Assembly (NCBI RefSeq): GCF_901709675.1
Contig: NC_051095.1
Span: 12,539,956 to 12,603,955 of the forward strand
Direction: 5' to 3'
Origin: Syngnathus acus
Lineage: Eukaryota > Chordata > Actinopteri > Syngnathiformes > Syngnathidae
DNA: 64,000 nucleotides
The translations under genes were made by a program, and so were the position numbers. Under the pieces are notes generated by a model. That model ran no database searches. It saw nothing but the letters and a program-made list of their open reading frames with translations, and was not told where the DNA came from. Positions 1 through 12,776 of the stretch are shown here, piece after piece. Within the stretch, counting starts at the first letter, position 1. Each line of letters opens with the position of its first letter.

Positions 1-800
1 TTGGTTTATTTGAATGCACAGAACGGATGTGACGTTGACTGGGCTGTCCCTTGCAACCACCACTTTGCTATTGAGTGTTATGCCAGCTTGCTTGCCCATG
101 GCTGTAATAAGCCGCAATGGGGGAGGAGGGGAATTTAAAAAAACTGGCTAAGAGCAATCGCGTCAGCCCCGCCTGCCCCCTCATTTGACAACAATTTTCT
201 TTGTCTTTATTTATTAAATCTCCGTCTCTATTGACGCAGGTAAAGTGTGAGAATGACTCACATTTGTCAATATCTGATCAAGAAAATAACACGTTGTATT
301 AAGGAGCTGGCTGAGCCGAGACGCTCCTGCGTCACGGCTCCCCTTGGGCTCCCTTTCTTTCAGGCCACATGGCTGCGCCCAGGGCGTCTCGACAAATAGG
401 CGAGCTAATATAAGCTTGCTTTTATAAAACCAGTGTAACCAAAAGCGCCTTTAGACATTGGATTTCTTGACAAACCATGTATATTTTTCCTTCTGTGCTC
501 CACAGGTACACTTTAAAGCTCAGCTGGAAGTGAATCCTGTGCGTGTGTTTTTTTTTTTTTTTGTTTATTCCATGAAACAATGGAAGCTCATTTGGTCTAT
601 TTTCTATATAATGCACAACTTTGAGTAGAAATACATTATACAGTATTACAAAGGCATCTTTTGACTGACTTATGACTTGTATTTGTACTGCTGGCAACAA
701 ATAAGTCTAGGTCACAGAACTCACACTTAATTAAGGGCATGACAGACCTGGTCTCATATTACAAAAATACCTTACCACACTTTACCATTCTTTCATTTAG
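1..800 (+). other. end of an upstream ctnna1 intron
   Basis: Intronic sequence leading to the acceptor at 800. I see a poly-T run at 548-561 and nothing else recognisable. Confidence 0.7.
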
Positions 801-1070
801 GAGTTAAAGGATTCCCAACACAAGGACCAAATGGCTGCCGCCCGTGGTGTTCTCCAGAAGAACATTCCCATGCTGTACACAGCATCCCATGCCTGCCTGC
901 AGCATCCTGACGTTGCCGCCTACAAGGCTAACCGTGACCTGATCTACAAGCAGCTGCAGCATGCCGTTTCTGGCATCTCCAATGCCGCTCAGGCCACTGC
1001 CACAGAAGACTCGGCACTCAATCAACCGGCAGGCGGAGGAGAGCTGGCATATGCCCTCAACAATTTTGAC
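801..1070 (+). CDS. ctnna1: ctnna1 in-window exon 1 (residues ~197-286)
   Basis: The acceptor is TTTCATTTAG at 791-800 and the donor GTAAGT starts at 1071. The 90 codons begin ELKDSQHKDQMAAARG, where human has ELKDVGHRDQMAAARG, and end ALNNFD. It carries the last helices of the N domain, which binds beta-catenin and mediates dimerisation, and the hinge to the M domain. The glycine-rich ...AGGGELAY segment is the flexible linker. The ATG at 831 is internal and not a gene start. Confidence 0.97.
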
Positions 1071-4000
1071 GTAAGTACAAGTGGTTGCAGAATGGCGACC
1101 CGTTGACTTGCGCTCCATGACTTGTTTGTGGATTTGGCACATCAGCAACTGTAGCGCACTACTTAGTGTGTATGTACCTTGCTAAATTCTAAACCGAAAC
1201 CATGTTAATGTTGTACCGAAATATGTTTTTGTCAAATTGGTTTGAGTAGAAGAGTTACCGTGTGTACCGTGTGCATACTGTAAACAAAGTTAAATGTTCT
1301 AAGCTTAAGTTTAACACAAGTTGAAACCTGCATCATACTCATAACAGTTGATTCATTGGCAATGAAAAAAATAAATAAAACCTTAACAGCGGGATAGAAC
1401 ACTGAGCTAATCATCTTAATGTTGTGTGGGGTGATAAATGCAGCCAATGAAGCTATTAGCAGGCAAGATTTTGATTACAAAATAGTTTTCCATATTCACC
1501 CTGTTCAGATAATGAGCGGAGCTCCACTGAATTCTAAAAATACATGGTCATTGCAATCTTCTCCCATGTTATTGAGTCAATTAGCTATTGAACCAGTCAG
1601 CATAGCTGAACTCTCAATAGGACATTGTTTACCTTGTTGATTAATGCTGTCACTTGCATAGCTATGGCTGTAAGATGCACTGCTTCATTACTCATAGAAT
1701 TTTGCATGGCATGCAGTGGTGTTGATTGGAAAGTAGTAAACCACAAGACAAACTGCCCATCAAATCTACGGTAGTTACGAATAACAATTTTACGATATAG
1801 GACCGCGGTTTTCTTTTGCCCTAGTTCATATTTGGATGATACTTGTATGTATGGTACGTATATTAGACATTTTGGGCCAAAATGTCCTTTTTTTTTGTAC
1901 AATCAAAAATGGTCTACTCCAAATTTATCTGCCTTCCTTTCTGACTCACCTGCTCATTTACGCAACAGGTGCACATGGGCAACTTTGAGTTCACTCTTGT
2001 GTCAGCGCCACCCCCTCGTTTCCATCGGAAGCAATTTGATAAGTTCTTGTAACACAGAAGCAGAGGAGGTCACGTTAGATGGAATGAATGCAGGGGGCTG
2101 AATATGGCTGTGATTGCGGCTGCCTAATGTACTGCATTACTAACATCGGAATGATATGGCATTTTTTCTTTTTTATTCTTAGAAACAAATCATTGTGGAC
2201 CCTCTGGCATTTAGTGAGGAGCGCTTTCGTCCATCCCTGGAGGAACGTCTTGAGAGCATCATCAGTGGCGCTGCTCTCATGGCCGACTCGTCTTGCACTC
2301 GTGATGACCGCAGGGAGCGAATTGTGGCTGAATGCAATTCAGTGCGCCAGGCTCTTCAGGATCTGCTGTCTGAGTATATGGGCAATGTAAGTGAAGTTTT
2401 TTTTCTTTTCTTTTTGTCGCTCATATCAGGGTCCAGATTTATAACACTTGGCAACCGACTTTTTAATTTGGTTGTATCAATTGGGGATTTTCAAAATTCT
2501 TCTTGTAATCATTTGAGTTACATTGAGTTTATTTCTAGTCTTATACCCACCAGCGCAGCAAGTACCAAAACGTCGAAATAAGTCCGGGTCTTGGCCTGAT
2601 ACGGATAACTATACGGGCTCCTCCCTACTTTATAGAAATGAGCAAGTAAATGTAAAGGATGGTTGCATGATGAATTGAGGGGGTTTTCTGAGTCTCTTTC
2701 ACAGACAAGAGAACCTTTACCACCCATAATTAAATGAAGTGAACTTGAGTGTCTTAATTCTAACGCTTGCCTCAAGCTGCAATAATGTGCTTTTCCATTC
2801 AGCATGCCACGTTTAAGTATTTCCCCTTGACTGGGTGTATTGTTTACCATGAGAAGGCCCAGCAAGATAGCATGGTATAATTTTCTGGCTGAAAATAAAA
2901 TAAATGCTTAAGAACAAATCAAGCCACCTTAGCTGATAAGAAAATGGTGCTTTTCAGAGGCGTCACCCTATTTTTTATTTATACGTTTTAACACCTGTCG
3001 GAACACATGCCAACACCGATGAAAATTTTGATTGATTTAGAAATGTCCAGTTGTGATATATTGGACAATTTGTAAGCTGTTTGGAGCTGTTTCAAACAAG
3101 AGTAAATGCCCATTTATCACGTGCCCATTTATTGTGGGGGGAATGCTCCAGGTCTGATTGCAATAGGTTGAAATGTTTAAAAAAACAAAAAAAAACACTT
3201 AACTATAGATACAGCACACTCATAATTTAAACTTAGTAAAACACACTTAAACTTCTAAAAGATACTTTTTACAAACATTGTGTAATGTAACAGTCAAACA
3301 AAAACAAACAAGGATAAGATGTATGGAGAATGCTTCAGGTATTTTGGGCTCAAAGAGGGCGGGGCCTGGTGGGGTGGCGTGTTATGTCTGCTTCAACGCT
3401 GAAGTCCACAGGTCTTATTGTTTTGGCTCCAAGCAGTGAGCAAATGACATGAACAAGATGGGCTTAAACTGCTGACTTTCAGGTTTAGTTTGAGGATATT
3501 TAAATTTGTTACATATATTTTCATTTTTTCTCACTGCGTTTTAGCTGTGTAGATGATATAGCTGAAATTATGTTCAATATTTTAATAATGTACAATACAC
3601 TGTTATTCTTTGTTTAGGATTACTTGGCCTCTGTTGTCGAATTGTTTGCTATCGGCCAAATTGTTGATTGGCATGAAGTTTGCTGCTGCCATAGTTAGAA
3701 CATTCCCTCACCCACTTCCAACAAAAAAAAAAACAAAAAAAAACACCATCTCAAAACTTGGGAGGTCATTTGTAAGTCAAGGCTGCACAAATTTTTGGCT
3801 ATTGGCCATGCATTATCTGAACCACTTATACTCCATATTTGCCAATTAATGCAGAAATCCTGATAAAAAAGTTTCACATACTTTTTCTTGCAACTGAAAT
3901 TTCAAGATAAATATTGCGGTCTTGAAAATGTTGAGTGACGTAACCAAAGGAACAATTTTTGAATGAGTCTGTTTCATTTAACTTCCTTTTGACGTGTCAA

Positions 4001-7000
4001 GCACATTTGGGAATGAAGTTTGTTTGAAACTTCCAGCCTTAAAATAATGTAAATATTCAGCATTACATACATTAGTTAACAGAACATTTAGCTAAAGAAT
4101 GAAAATCACGATTCTCCTTTTGACTTGGCCTCCGTCAAGATGTCTATCTGGCCATCAGCTGACTGATAAGCACTGCTTAGCTGGTGCTTCTCTCGCCTCC
4201 AGAGGAGAAAGTCATTGTACAGTGGGGAGCAGCAAGGGATTCTGGCTGGCAGTTGAATGAACCATTGTCCATGCCAGTAGCACCCACCCAATCTAATACC
4301 GTGTGTAATCAGATGAAAATGTTGCACATCATTCCCCTAGAGACACCAAGTGTTACCATTCAATCTGATGTTTCAAATGACTTTACGTGAACCAATAAAA
4401 TGCACAGTAACCTATTCATTCTAAGTATAATTGCACCACCACTCACTTCATCAAACAGCCACAGTGGTTATAAAAAAGAAAAGGTTGTTATCCAAAGGGT
4501 GCAGATCACTTTATATTGGCTCATTTCAGTACTTTCCAAAAACATAAGCTGGCCTTCCGATTCTTTTTCCGTATGAGTGGTTTGCATCTTGTGGTATAGC
4601 CTGTATATTTATTCTATTGAAGACTTCTTCAAACTACGGATTGGGATACCTTCATGCCTTACCTGTGGAGGCTAGCCGTGATGTTACGAATGAGGTCTTA
4701 ATGTGTTTTTTCACACCTCACACATTGTTTCTGTCAGCAATTGCTGCCGATACCATTGGCAGTCCTTTTCCTGTCCTGATGTCTCTTGCTCAGTTCACTA
4801 GCAGTTCCTTTCTTTTACAGGACATTACAAATTGTTGTGTTGTGGCCATGCCCAATGTATGGCCCAATAATGCCAGTCTATTTTTCTGCCTTTTTCTCAG
4901 CTTCAAAATGGTTTGCTTTTCTTCCATATACTGCTCTCTGGTCTTCATGTTTGCTTAACAGCAAATGCGTTTTGCACAGGTGAAACACAAACTCGAAAAC
5001 AAACACCAGTGAATAGAGTAACCAGTAAATCTAAAAGGCAACACCTGAGCAACTCGAAACGCCCATCAGGCACGTTCCAATACTTTTGCTCACTTGAAAA
5101 GTGAGTGGCTTCAAACAAGATTTTCTGTCCTTAGTTGTTTGACACATCTGGATTTAAATACCGTGATATGAAAGCTGGACTTCTGAACTTTTATGTCGTA
5201 ATCATCTTTTGATTAGAAATTCCAATTTCTTCAATATATAACAAAAATAAAGGAATCAAACTTCCCGAACCCTACTTTTGGAGAGGACTGTACACCTTAA
5301 TTGTACATGATTACATCTCAGTGTACAAAGCAAGGTTCACAAAGAGAGGTTATGAGCCAGGCCTTTGAGTCTCTTAAGTTGTTGGCCTTTCCTGTAGTCT
5401 GTCATTTCAATTTAGGTGCACTTTATACTTTTTCATCTTCCAGGTTTAGGCCACCTCTTGTTTGGCATGCCAACTTTGAGGGGTTGGGCTGCAATTGTGC
5501 TAGTGAATAGATATATTTGGGTCTGTCATAATGCTTACTTGAAAATCTTTTCGGTGTAAAGCAAATTGAGTATACCGTTTGTCTTTATGAGGATTTTAGG
5601 TGTGTTGGTTGGAGTCTTTTTAGGAAAGAGCCAGTGTGTATTCCATGGACTCAGCCAATCAGTCCTAGGGGAACATATGCTAGATATTTGCGCATTCTTT
5701 AGAAATTCAAATTATTTACATGTCATTTTTGTTCCTCCTTCAGCATGTGAACGCTTCCATTATCCACAATGTGATGAACTAAAGTACGTACATTGTGAGC
5801 ATTAATAAGGTACACTGTTATTTGAACCATTTTATTTAAAAATATACTGTTATGTTTTTGAGGATACTTTTTTTGATCATGATGGCACATCTTATGCACT
5901 ATACAGATATGAAATTGTACATTTACAATACAAAATATGCGAAGCATTCATTTTGCACGAAAAAGCTGGGCAAGAGAGGGAGGGATCTGTTTCCTTTGTT
6001 TTTTACTTTTTTTTTCTGGCAGGATAGGGAGCTAGAGGATGACAAGAGGAAACAAAAACATTTTACAAAGAGCCAAAGTGCAGTGGGATGCATATTTCTA
6101 CAAATGCTGTGGCTTTTCCATCACATGGCACAACCATAGTTTTTAACAGTGAAATGTCAAATAGTTGATCAGATTTTATTGGAATGCCATGTAATCCTCG
6201 CTTTTGCTGTACCATAAATGAACGTCTCTGTCTCCTGGATGGCACTTTGAAACATGCAAGACAGATAAAAGGGTTGTTGTCATAGCAGTGCGAAGCTGAA
6301 GGAAATGAAAAGTAACAACACAGCAGACGTGTTTGATTTTGAAATCACGGTTTCCCTTTGCTTTTTTAGATGGAATAATTATTGACGTATGAACTCACAT
6401 CTCATGAAAATGTGATGCCACACAGACACAAACATTGATTTGGATGTTTCAAACCAACCTGATCAGACCAAACTACAAATGACACCTGCACGCGCGTTTG
6501 TTTGGGTGTCACCCTGCCCCCCATCACCAAACTGAGCACAAAGAAGTGCGGAGCTGCGGCAGCAGCTTTAGTCTGATGCTAATGCACATCCTCTCCCTCC
6601 TGCATACAAATGTCTCCTGACCCAGGCTTGCTGTTTGCTTATCACTTGATCTCCAGTTGTTTTCATGGTATTGTCCACGGTTTTGGTTGAGACACCGGGC
6701 AGCTGTCATAGTATAGAAGTCTTCACGTAGTCTGTCTCTGAATAAAAACAAGTTCATAAAAAGAATCACTTATGCTTTTGTTGAGCATAGAGATTGAGCC
6801 TATTAAGAAACATATTTGCGACTGAACAAGCAAAATGTTGCTGGATCACTGGTGTGGGTGACAGAATATTTGATTCTTTTGCCTTGCCGTAATTGGTTTA
6901 ATCTCGGGGCTGTCAGTCCTTATTAGTGTGGTAGCTGTAAAGAGCCCGGGGTACGGAAAGCTTTGATTTTTTTTTTTTTTTTTTTTTTTTTTTCTTTTCA

Positions 7001-10000
7001 CAATAAAATGGTCCCCCGTCTTGCGTGTGCGCTATTCATTAGCGTTTCCTTGTTAATCATTCACCTGCGCAGTAGCTAGGTAGATAAGTGTCATGGGATA
7101 TTTTAAGAATGTGTATGCAATTTCTGAATGTTATATTGAAACGAACCCATTGTCTGCGGAAGGTATAAAACCTTTTTTTTTTTTTTTTTTCGCACTAGTT
7201 GGAGGTGTAAATCAGTGTTACTGCAAACATGAAACCTCCTAGAAATGGTCCCATTCGCATTGTCCCTTCAGGAAGAGTGTATTGGATTTTGTTAATGCAA
7301 ATGTATCACATCTCAGAACAATTACATTTACCCAATTTATAGTTTGGTGTCTGTTAGTTGACTTGTTTACAGTTTCTGTGGTGTGAATAAAAGGTGATTT
7401 CAGATATCTATCAAAAGCAACACGTAATGTTTCCACTTAATGTAGTTTACAGAGGGTCATTTGATGTTTGAGTGTTTGTTCTGTGCTGAGGAATATTGAC
7501 ATAAGGTGGTGACAAATCTCACAGTTGACACTTGTTCAAAATGATTGCCCCTGCCTTATACGAACAACTTGCACTCATAGAAAAATAAATGTATGCCTAT
7601 CTCTACATCACCCGAACACCATCATGTCTTTCATTGGATCAGTAAGCATATGTCATGTGTTCTCAAATCCCGGAAAGTAGAAATTGTGTGTGTTTTTATT
7701 TTCCACATGAACTGCAAAACGAATCAAAAAATCAAACCCTGTATCGTCAAATGGTCAAATGGCAAACCGCATGTCCTAGAAATAAATAGTTCATACTTCA
7801 CACTCTTTGTAAGGCAGTTGCTGACACTTGCACTGCCCATAGCCATTAATGATCACAAGTGCCCCTTCTTCGTGGCTGGGCTCATACTCATTATAGGGCA
7901 CCTGCGTAGCTAGATCTGCCATAGGCTGCCGCTGCTGGGTCCTCATCTGTCGGCGGTTCTGAATAGCGGAACAGTGGCGTATCCGGCGCAGAGTGGGGGG
8001 GCAGCACTTCCGTGAGATATATACAACAAAAATGATGAAAAAGAACGAAAACAGAAGCGCCATAGTCCCCATGATGACCCGATGAGTCATAACGGTATTG
8101 TCCATGATGGAGAAGTCATCTGTTACAGCTGCCTCTTCCAATGCAGTGGTGGTTGCTTGAGAAATGATAGGTGTTTGTGTTGTGGTTGCCAATGTGGAGT
8201 AGCTCCAATTATCCTCTGCATAGTCCTGCGTAGGGGTTGGCTGCATAATTCCAAAAAAGGAGCTTGTCATCTCTGCAGCTGTGGTAGCGTCTGTGGTTGT
8301 ACCGGTGGTCTGAACAACTGGTGCTGAAAAATTCTGGCAAAGTTGGAATCCATACACAGCATCGAGTATTTCCTCACCTTGGGCATATTCGGGGCTATGG
8401 CAGAGAATGGAATGTTCCCACCTTCCCTTGAAAGTGCTTAGCCAAGTGGCTAGCGAACAAATCCTTTTGGTACATTCCCAGAGGTTGCTAGACAAGCCAA
8501 TAGTACTTAAAGACTGCCACATATCCATGACTTGGGCATCCAGACTACTTAATTTGTTGTTATCCAACAGCAATATCTTGAGATTTGGCAGCGTTTGAAA
8601 GACATCGGGTGTCAAGACACGGATCTCGTTTCCCGTAAGGTCCAGCTTCTCTAAAGTGGTCCAGGTCCACTCCATGCCGCATGTTATGTTGTTGATCTTA
8701 TTCCACTGCAGATACAGAAATTGGAGAGCAACGAGGCGTGGGAAATGGGCCAAGTTGATCTTTGTCAACTGATTGTGCTCCAAGTGGAGCTCTTTGAGTT
8801 TAATGAGCCCAGCAAAACCATTTCGTGCCAGACTCCGTAGACGGTTGCTGCTCAGACCAAGGTATTCCAGGCTACGGCAGTCCCAGAATGCACGAACGGG
8901 TGTGGTACGAAGTAAATTGGATCGTAAGTGGAGAATCTGGAGCTTTCTTAATCCATGAAACAGTTCTGGTTCTAGCGCGGTCATCTGATTGAAGGACAGG
9001 TCCAAAATCTGCAGGTTAATGAGGTGGATGAAGGTTGTATTGGGCAACTTGGTGATACGATTTGAGCTCAGATTGAGGTCCTTCAGCTTGTAGAGCCCCT
9101 GGAAGGCATCTTCTTGAACCGTAGTGATCTGGTTGTGGTCGAGGTGCAACCAGGTGAGCTGACTGAAGCCGTAGAATTGATCAGGGCTGAGTTCAGTGAT
9201 GCTGTTGTGTCGTAGTGAAAGCCCTAGGGCCCCTTTGTCCACACCATCTGGGGGTGCCTGAAGTCCTTGGGTGTCGCAGTAGAACTGCAGGTCCTCACAG
9301 CGGCATTTTTGAGGGCAGGTTGTGCATGATGCAGAAGGCAGCAGGCACACAAGGAGCATGCTGATCATGTACAGACAAAGAGCCGCTGGTGCAGGTCCCA
9401 CCAATGGCCACCTTGAATGAAAACCTGAGTGGATTCGAAAGAAAGCAAATGAGCATGAAGGATGTGGGCGAAGGGCGAAGCTCGAAGCTCGTCTGAGCTA
9501 ATTAGAATTGAGCAGTTTACTGAATTTGTTTCTATTCTAATTCCAAATACTTTCCCCAATCATTTCAAGGCCACTCTTTGTAGCATCGGCACCTCAATTT
9601 TACAATGATGATTTAACTGGTATGATTTCATTAATGCTTTTATATATTTGGAAATTTTCTGGTACACCTTTGAAGAAAAAAAATCTAAGCTATGCAACCA
9701 CCTTGCATAAAGTTCTTCCTTTATGCTGCCCGTCTTTTTAGGGTGGTTCTAACTAAATGCTGTCTTCCAACCAGCCCTACTGTGATCGCTGCAATCAGAA
9801 TCGTCCATCTTAACCAAATAAGAATGCCAGTTTGAACAACCTCTTTAAAATGCGTGGTTTTTTTTTTTTTTAAAACAATTTATTGTAGAGTACAGCAGCC
9901 TCTGTCAGGATTAACTGTCAACCTTGCTTCATGAAGAGAGCCCATCCTGTGGTGCAGTTGGATTACACGGTTGTTTATAGAATACATTGATAAATGATGG

Positions 10001-12745
10001 TGTGTGTGTGTGTGTGTGTGTGTGTTTGTGTGTCTGTCTCTCTGTCTGTTGGTGGAGGAGAGTAGATAAATTCTGCCAGAGATGTCAGTTCTTTGCTATT
10101 CGAGTTCTTCTTGCCTTCCCTAGTCATAGCTAGACCTTTCATATAAGAAACAAACTTACCCATTCTTTTGTGCACATCGGAAGCCGCATTCAACTGTCCT
10201 TCTTTGCAGACTTTTTGAGCACCCACATGGAAAAAACATCCAAATGGAAAGAACCTTTTAGGAAAAGCACAAAATAAACCAACCGCTTTTGGAATGAAAC
10301 TATGCTGAGCCCACGCAAAGGCGAGAAAATAGACATTTCCATGTCCCAGGATGGTTACTCCTGTTTTTTTTTTTTTTTTAGCTGTCCCATAAAATCCAAT
10401 AGTGGTTTAAATTGTTGTCGTTATCCAGCAAATCCTAGAAGTATAGCAGATTTTTTTTCCCCTAAGTTGAGCAGTTGCAGTCCCTGCGATTCTGCTAGAG
10501 GTTCTCCTCCTCCCTTTTTTCTTTTCACCCTTTTCTTTCCTCTGCAATGATGTCAGATGAGCCGCTTACTTCAATATCAATCCTTCCCCTCTCATGGCTC
10601 GAGTCCTCCACTCTTAACTTGTTGATGGCATCCAAAGAATCTGCTTCTGACGCCAGCTAAGTCCCAACATTGTCTCCGCAGCGCCGTGAGCAGAGCCCTC
10701 ATCTGCTTGCCGAGACGCAAGGAGAGAGGGGGAAAAAAAAGGCGAGCGGGGAGCCAGGGATGTTATTCTGTGCTTTTTGCTGCAGCCACTCACTGCTACA
10801 GAGTGGTGGCAGCCTGGCGTCGACCATCACTACTCGTTCTCTCTCTCTTTTTCTCTCCCACTCAAACAATCCTCTCGCTCGCTCTCTGTCTCGCTCACTT
10901 GCTCAGTCACTTGCTCCCTGGCTCATACCACTGCTTGTGTACCTCCAGTCTTCTCTTCCGCCCCCACTTATTTCCCACTGACTTGTCGCAATCAGAATAT
11001 GGATATTTTGAATGTGGGACTGGGCTGCTATTGAATATAAGACTGCAATCTATTTAAAAATGACATGACCAGTAATATGAAAAAAATAAAATACATGTTT
11101 CCAGAGGAGTGTATGATAGAAGTATTAACAGAATGTAACAAAATAGTTTATGTAACCTGACATGGGAATTTTTATGCACGAGCACAAGATTTGAAAGAAC
11201 AAAAAACAGTATAAGCCTTGAACATGCCTGTCGTTTAAAAAATTCTATTAGTACAATTTGCTCAACAGCAAACCACAAAGTGAGATTAAATATCGAAATT
11301 ACAATTTGATATTGAACAAACACAAATACATTTATTTCTGTCTTATCTGTAACATTACAATGTTACATAGCAAACCTTACTTTTCTAAATTACCCTTTGA
11401 TAATTTAAGGGCAGTTGTTACTCTTATGAACTACTACACATTTCTAACTATCCAAGGGAGCTGGGAAAGCATTAAGTGAACGTTGTCTATTAGCAGTAGC
11501 AATGGGTATACAGTAACAATGCAATTATTTACTGCTTGTCTCATTTGGGTCAGGGTGAACTGGAGCCTATCCCAGCTGACTTTGGATGATAGACAGGGAA
11601 CACCATGTATTGGTCGCCAGCCAATTGCAGAGCACATATACAGAGAAATTGAAATATTGTGGAGAACTCAATTTCAGTATAGCTCATGCTGTTGGCAACT
11701 ATACTTCTATCTCCTCCCTCCACACTGCCTTACCTGGGCTTCATTCGAGTTGTACTAACATTCAAAATGCTCTCTCCAGTCTAGTTATCACTGAAAATAA
11801 ATCAAGCACTCCTTCATTTCCAAATCTCGCGTCATTTTCAATTTCAAATTTTTTTTTTTTTTTTCTTGTCTCCATGTGCACTTGCTAACCCCGTTTGATA
11901 GGCAAAGAGCATTGGAGGATGGGTCGGATCCATGAAGTTGCTGCATCTGATTTGCACGTTAGGTTATGGGCTTTTCACCCCCTTTATAACTGGTTACTTG
12001 TTGCCCTTTTGCGTCCATCTAATTTCCCTGTAACCTTACTAATGGTCTCTGCCTTGCTCTGGGAATATCTGAGGGCCAACTAGTTTCTATCTGAGAAAGT
12101 TTTAGTTCTGGTAACTTCCACTTGAACAGTTTGCAGAATGAGGATGAACATCTCACTGGTCTGTGGGGGACAGTTTCACTACTGCTTAGCATGTAGCATT
12201 CACATCTTCTGAAAGAGTTAAAATGTTTCTATAAGCATTTATATGAAATTAGAAGATTCAATTATAGTCCGTACAATTTTCATTCGTTTCAGTTTTTGTT
12301 GTTGACTTATAACCACAAGTAAAACACAATGCTGGTTTTCCTATGTGAAATAATGTAAAGTTAATGTAAAGTTATTTTTTCCTCAGACGGCAGTTTGAAA
12401 ATTGGTTCTATCTTATCTCGGAGGGCGTTCAGTTGCAGTACAGTGACGGTCCAAATAATATTTGGGCAAGTCGATATCATGCACTAAACGATTGTGTGGG
12501 GTTGAGAAGTCTTAGTGCTTTTCTCTATGATCCTAAATGCACATGTGGCTGGTTTGGCTGATGTTCAGTTTCATAGTGTATAAAATGTACCTGCCATCAT
12601 GGCACTTAGTGAAATTGATCATGCTCCCATGTTTTCTTTACAGGCTGGCAGAAAGGACAGGAGTGATACTCTGAACACAGCCATTGACAGGATGACAAAG
12701 AAAACCAGAGATCTCCGCAGACAGGTTTCTTTCTTTCTTTCTTTC

Positions 12746-12776
<31 letters not shown>

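Larger units (their letters stand above)
2387..12643 (+). other. ctnna1 10.3 kb intron hosting lrrtm2
   Basis: It contains, from left to right, a decayed Tc1-like element (4,480-5,294), T-rich tracts at 6967-6993 and 7172-7190, lrrtm2 on the - strand (7,791-10,163), a TG microsatellite, the candidate promoter region, and a SINE tail fragment (11,550-11,650). I see nothing recognisable in 2,400-4,470, 5,300-7,690 or 11,650-12,640. Confidence 0.85.

Noticed and set aside
804-1148. 114-codon - strand open frame over the first ctnna1 exon
   Set aside because: It is the antisense shadow of a conserved, correctly spliced coding exon.
7791-9404. lrrtm2 as a single-exon gene starting at 9404
   Set aside because: The codon at 9404 is TTG, not ATG. 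Upstream codons match the human N-terminus, and an ATGG|GTAAGT exon lies 735 bp away.
9365-9559. - strand open frame overlapping the lrrtm2 start
   Set aside because: Different frame from lrrtm2, spans its intron acceptor, and has no recognisable product.
11620-11650. GCACATATACAGAGAAATTG as a U6 snRNA piece
   Set aside because: The short match lies within the SINE tail fragment, and no other U6 blocks are in order.
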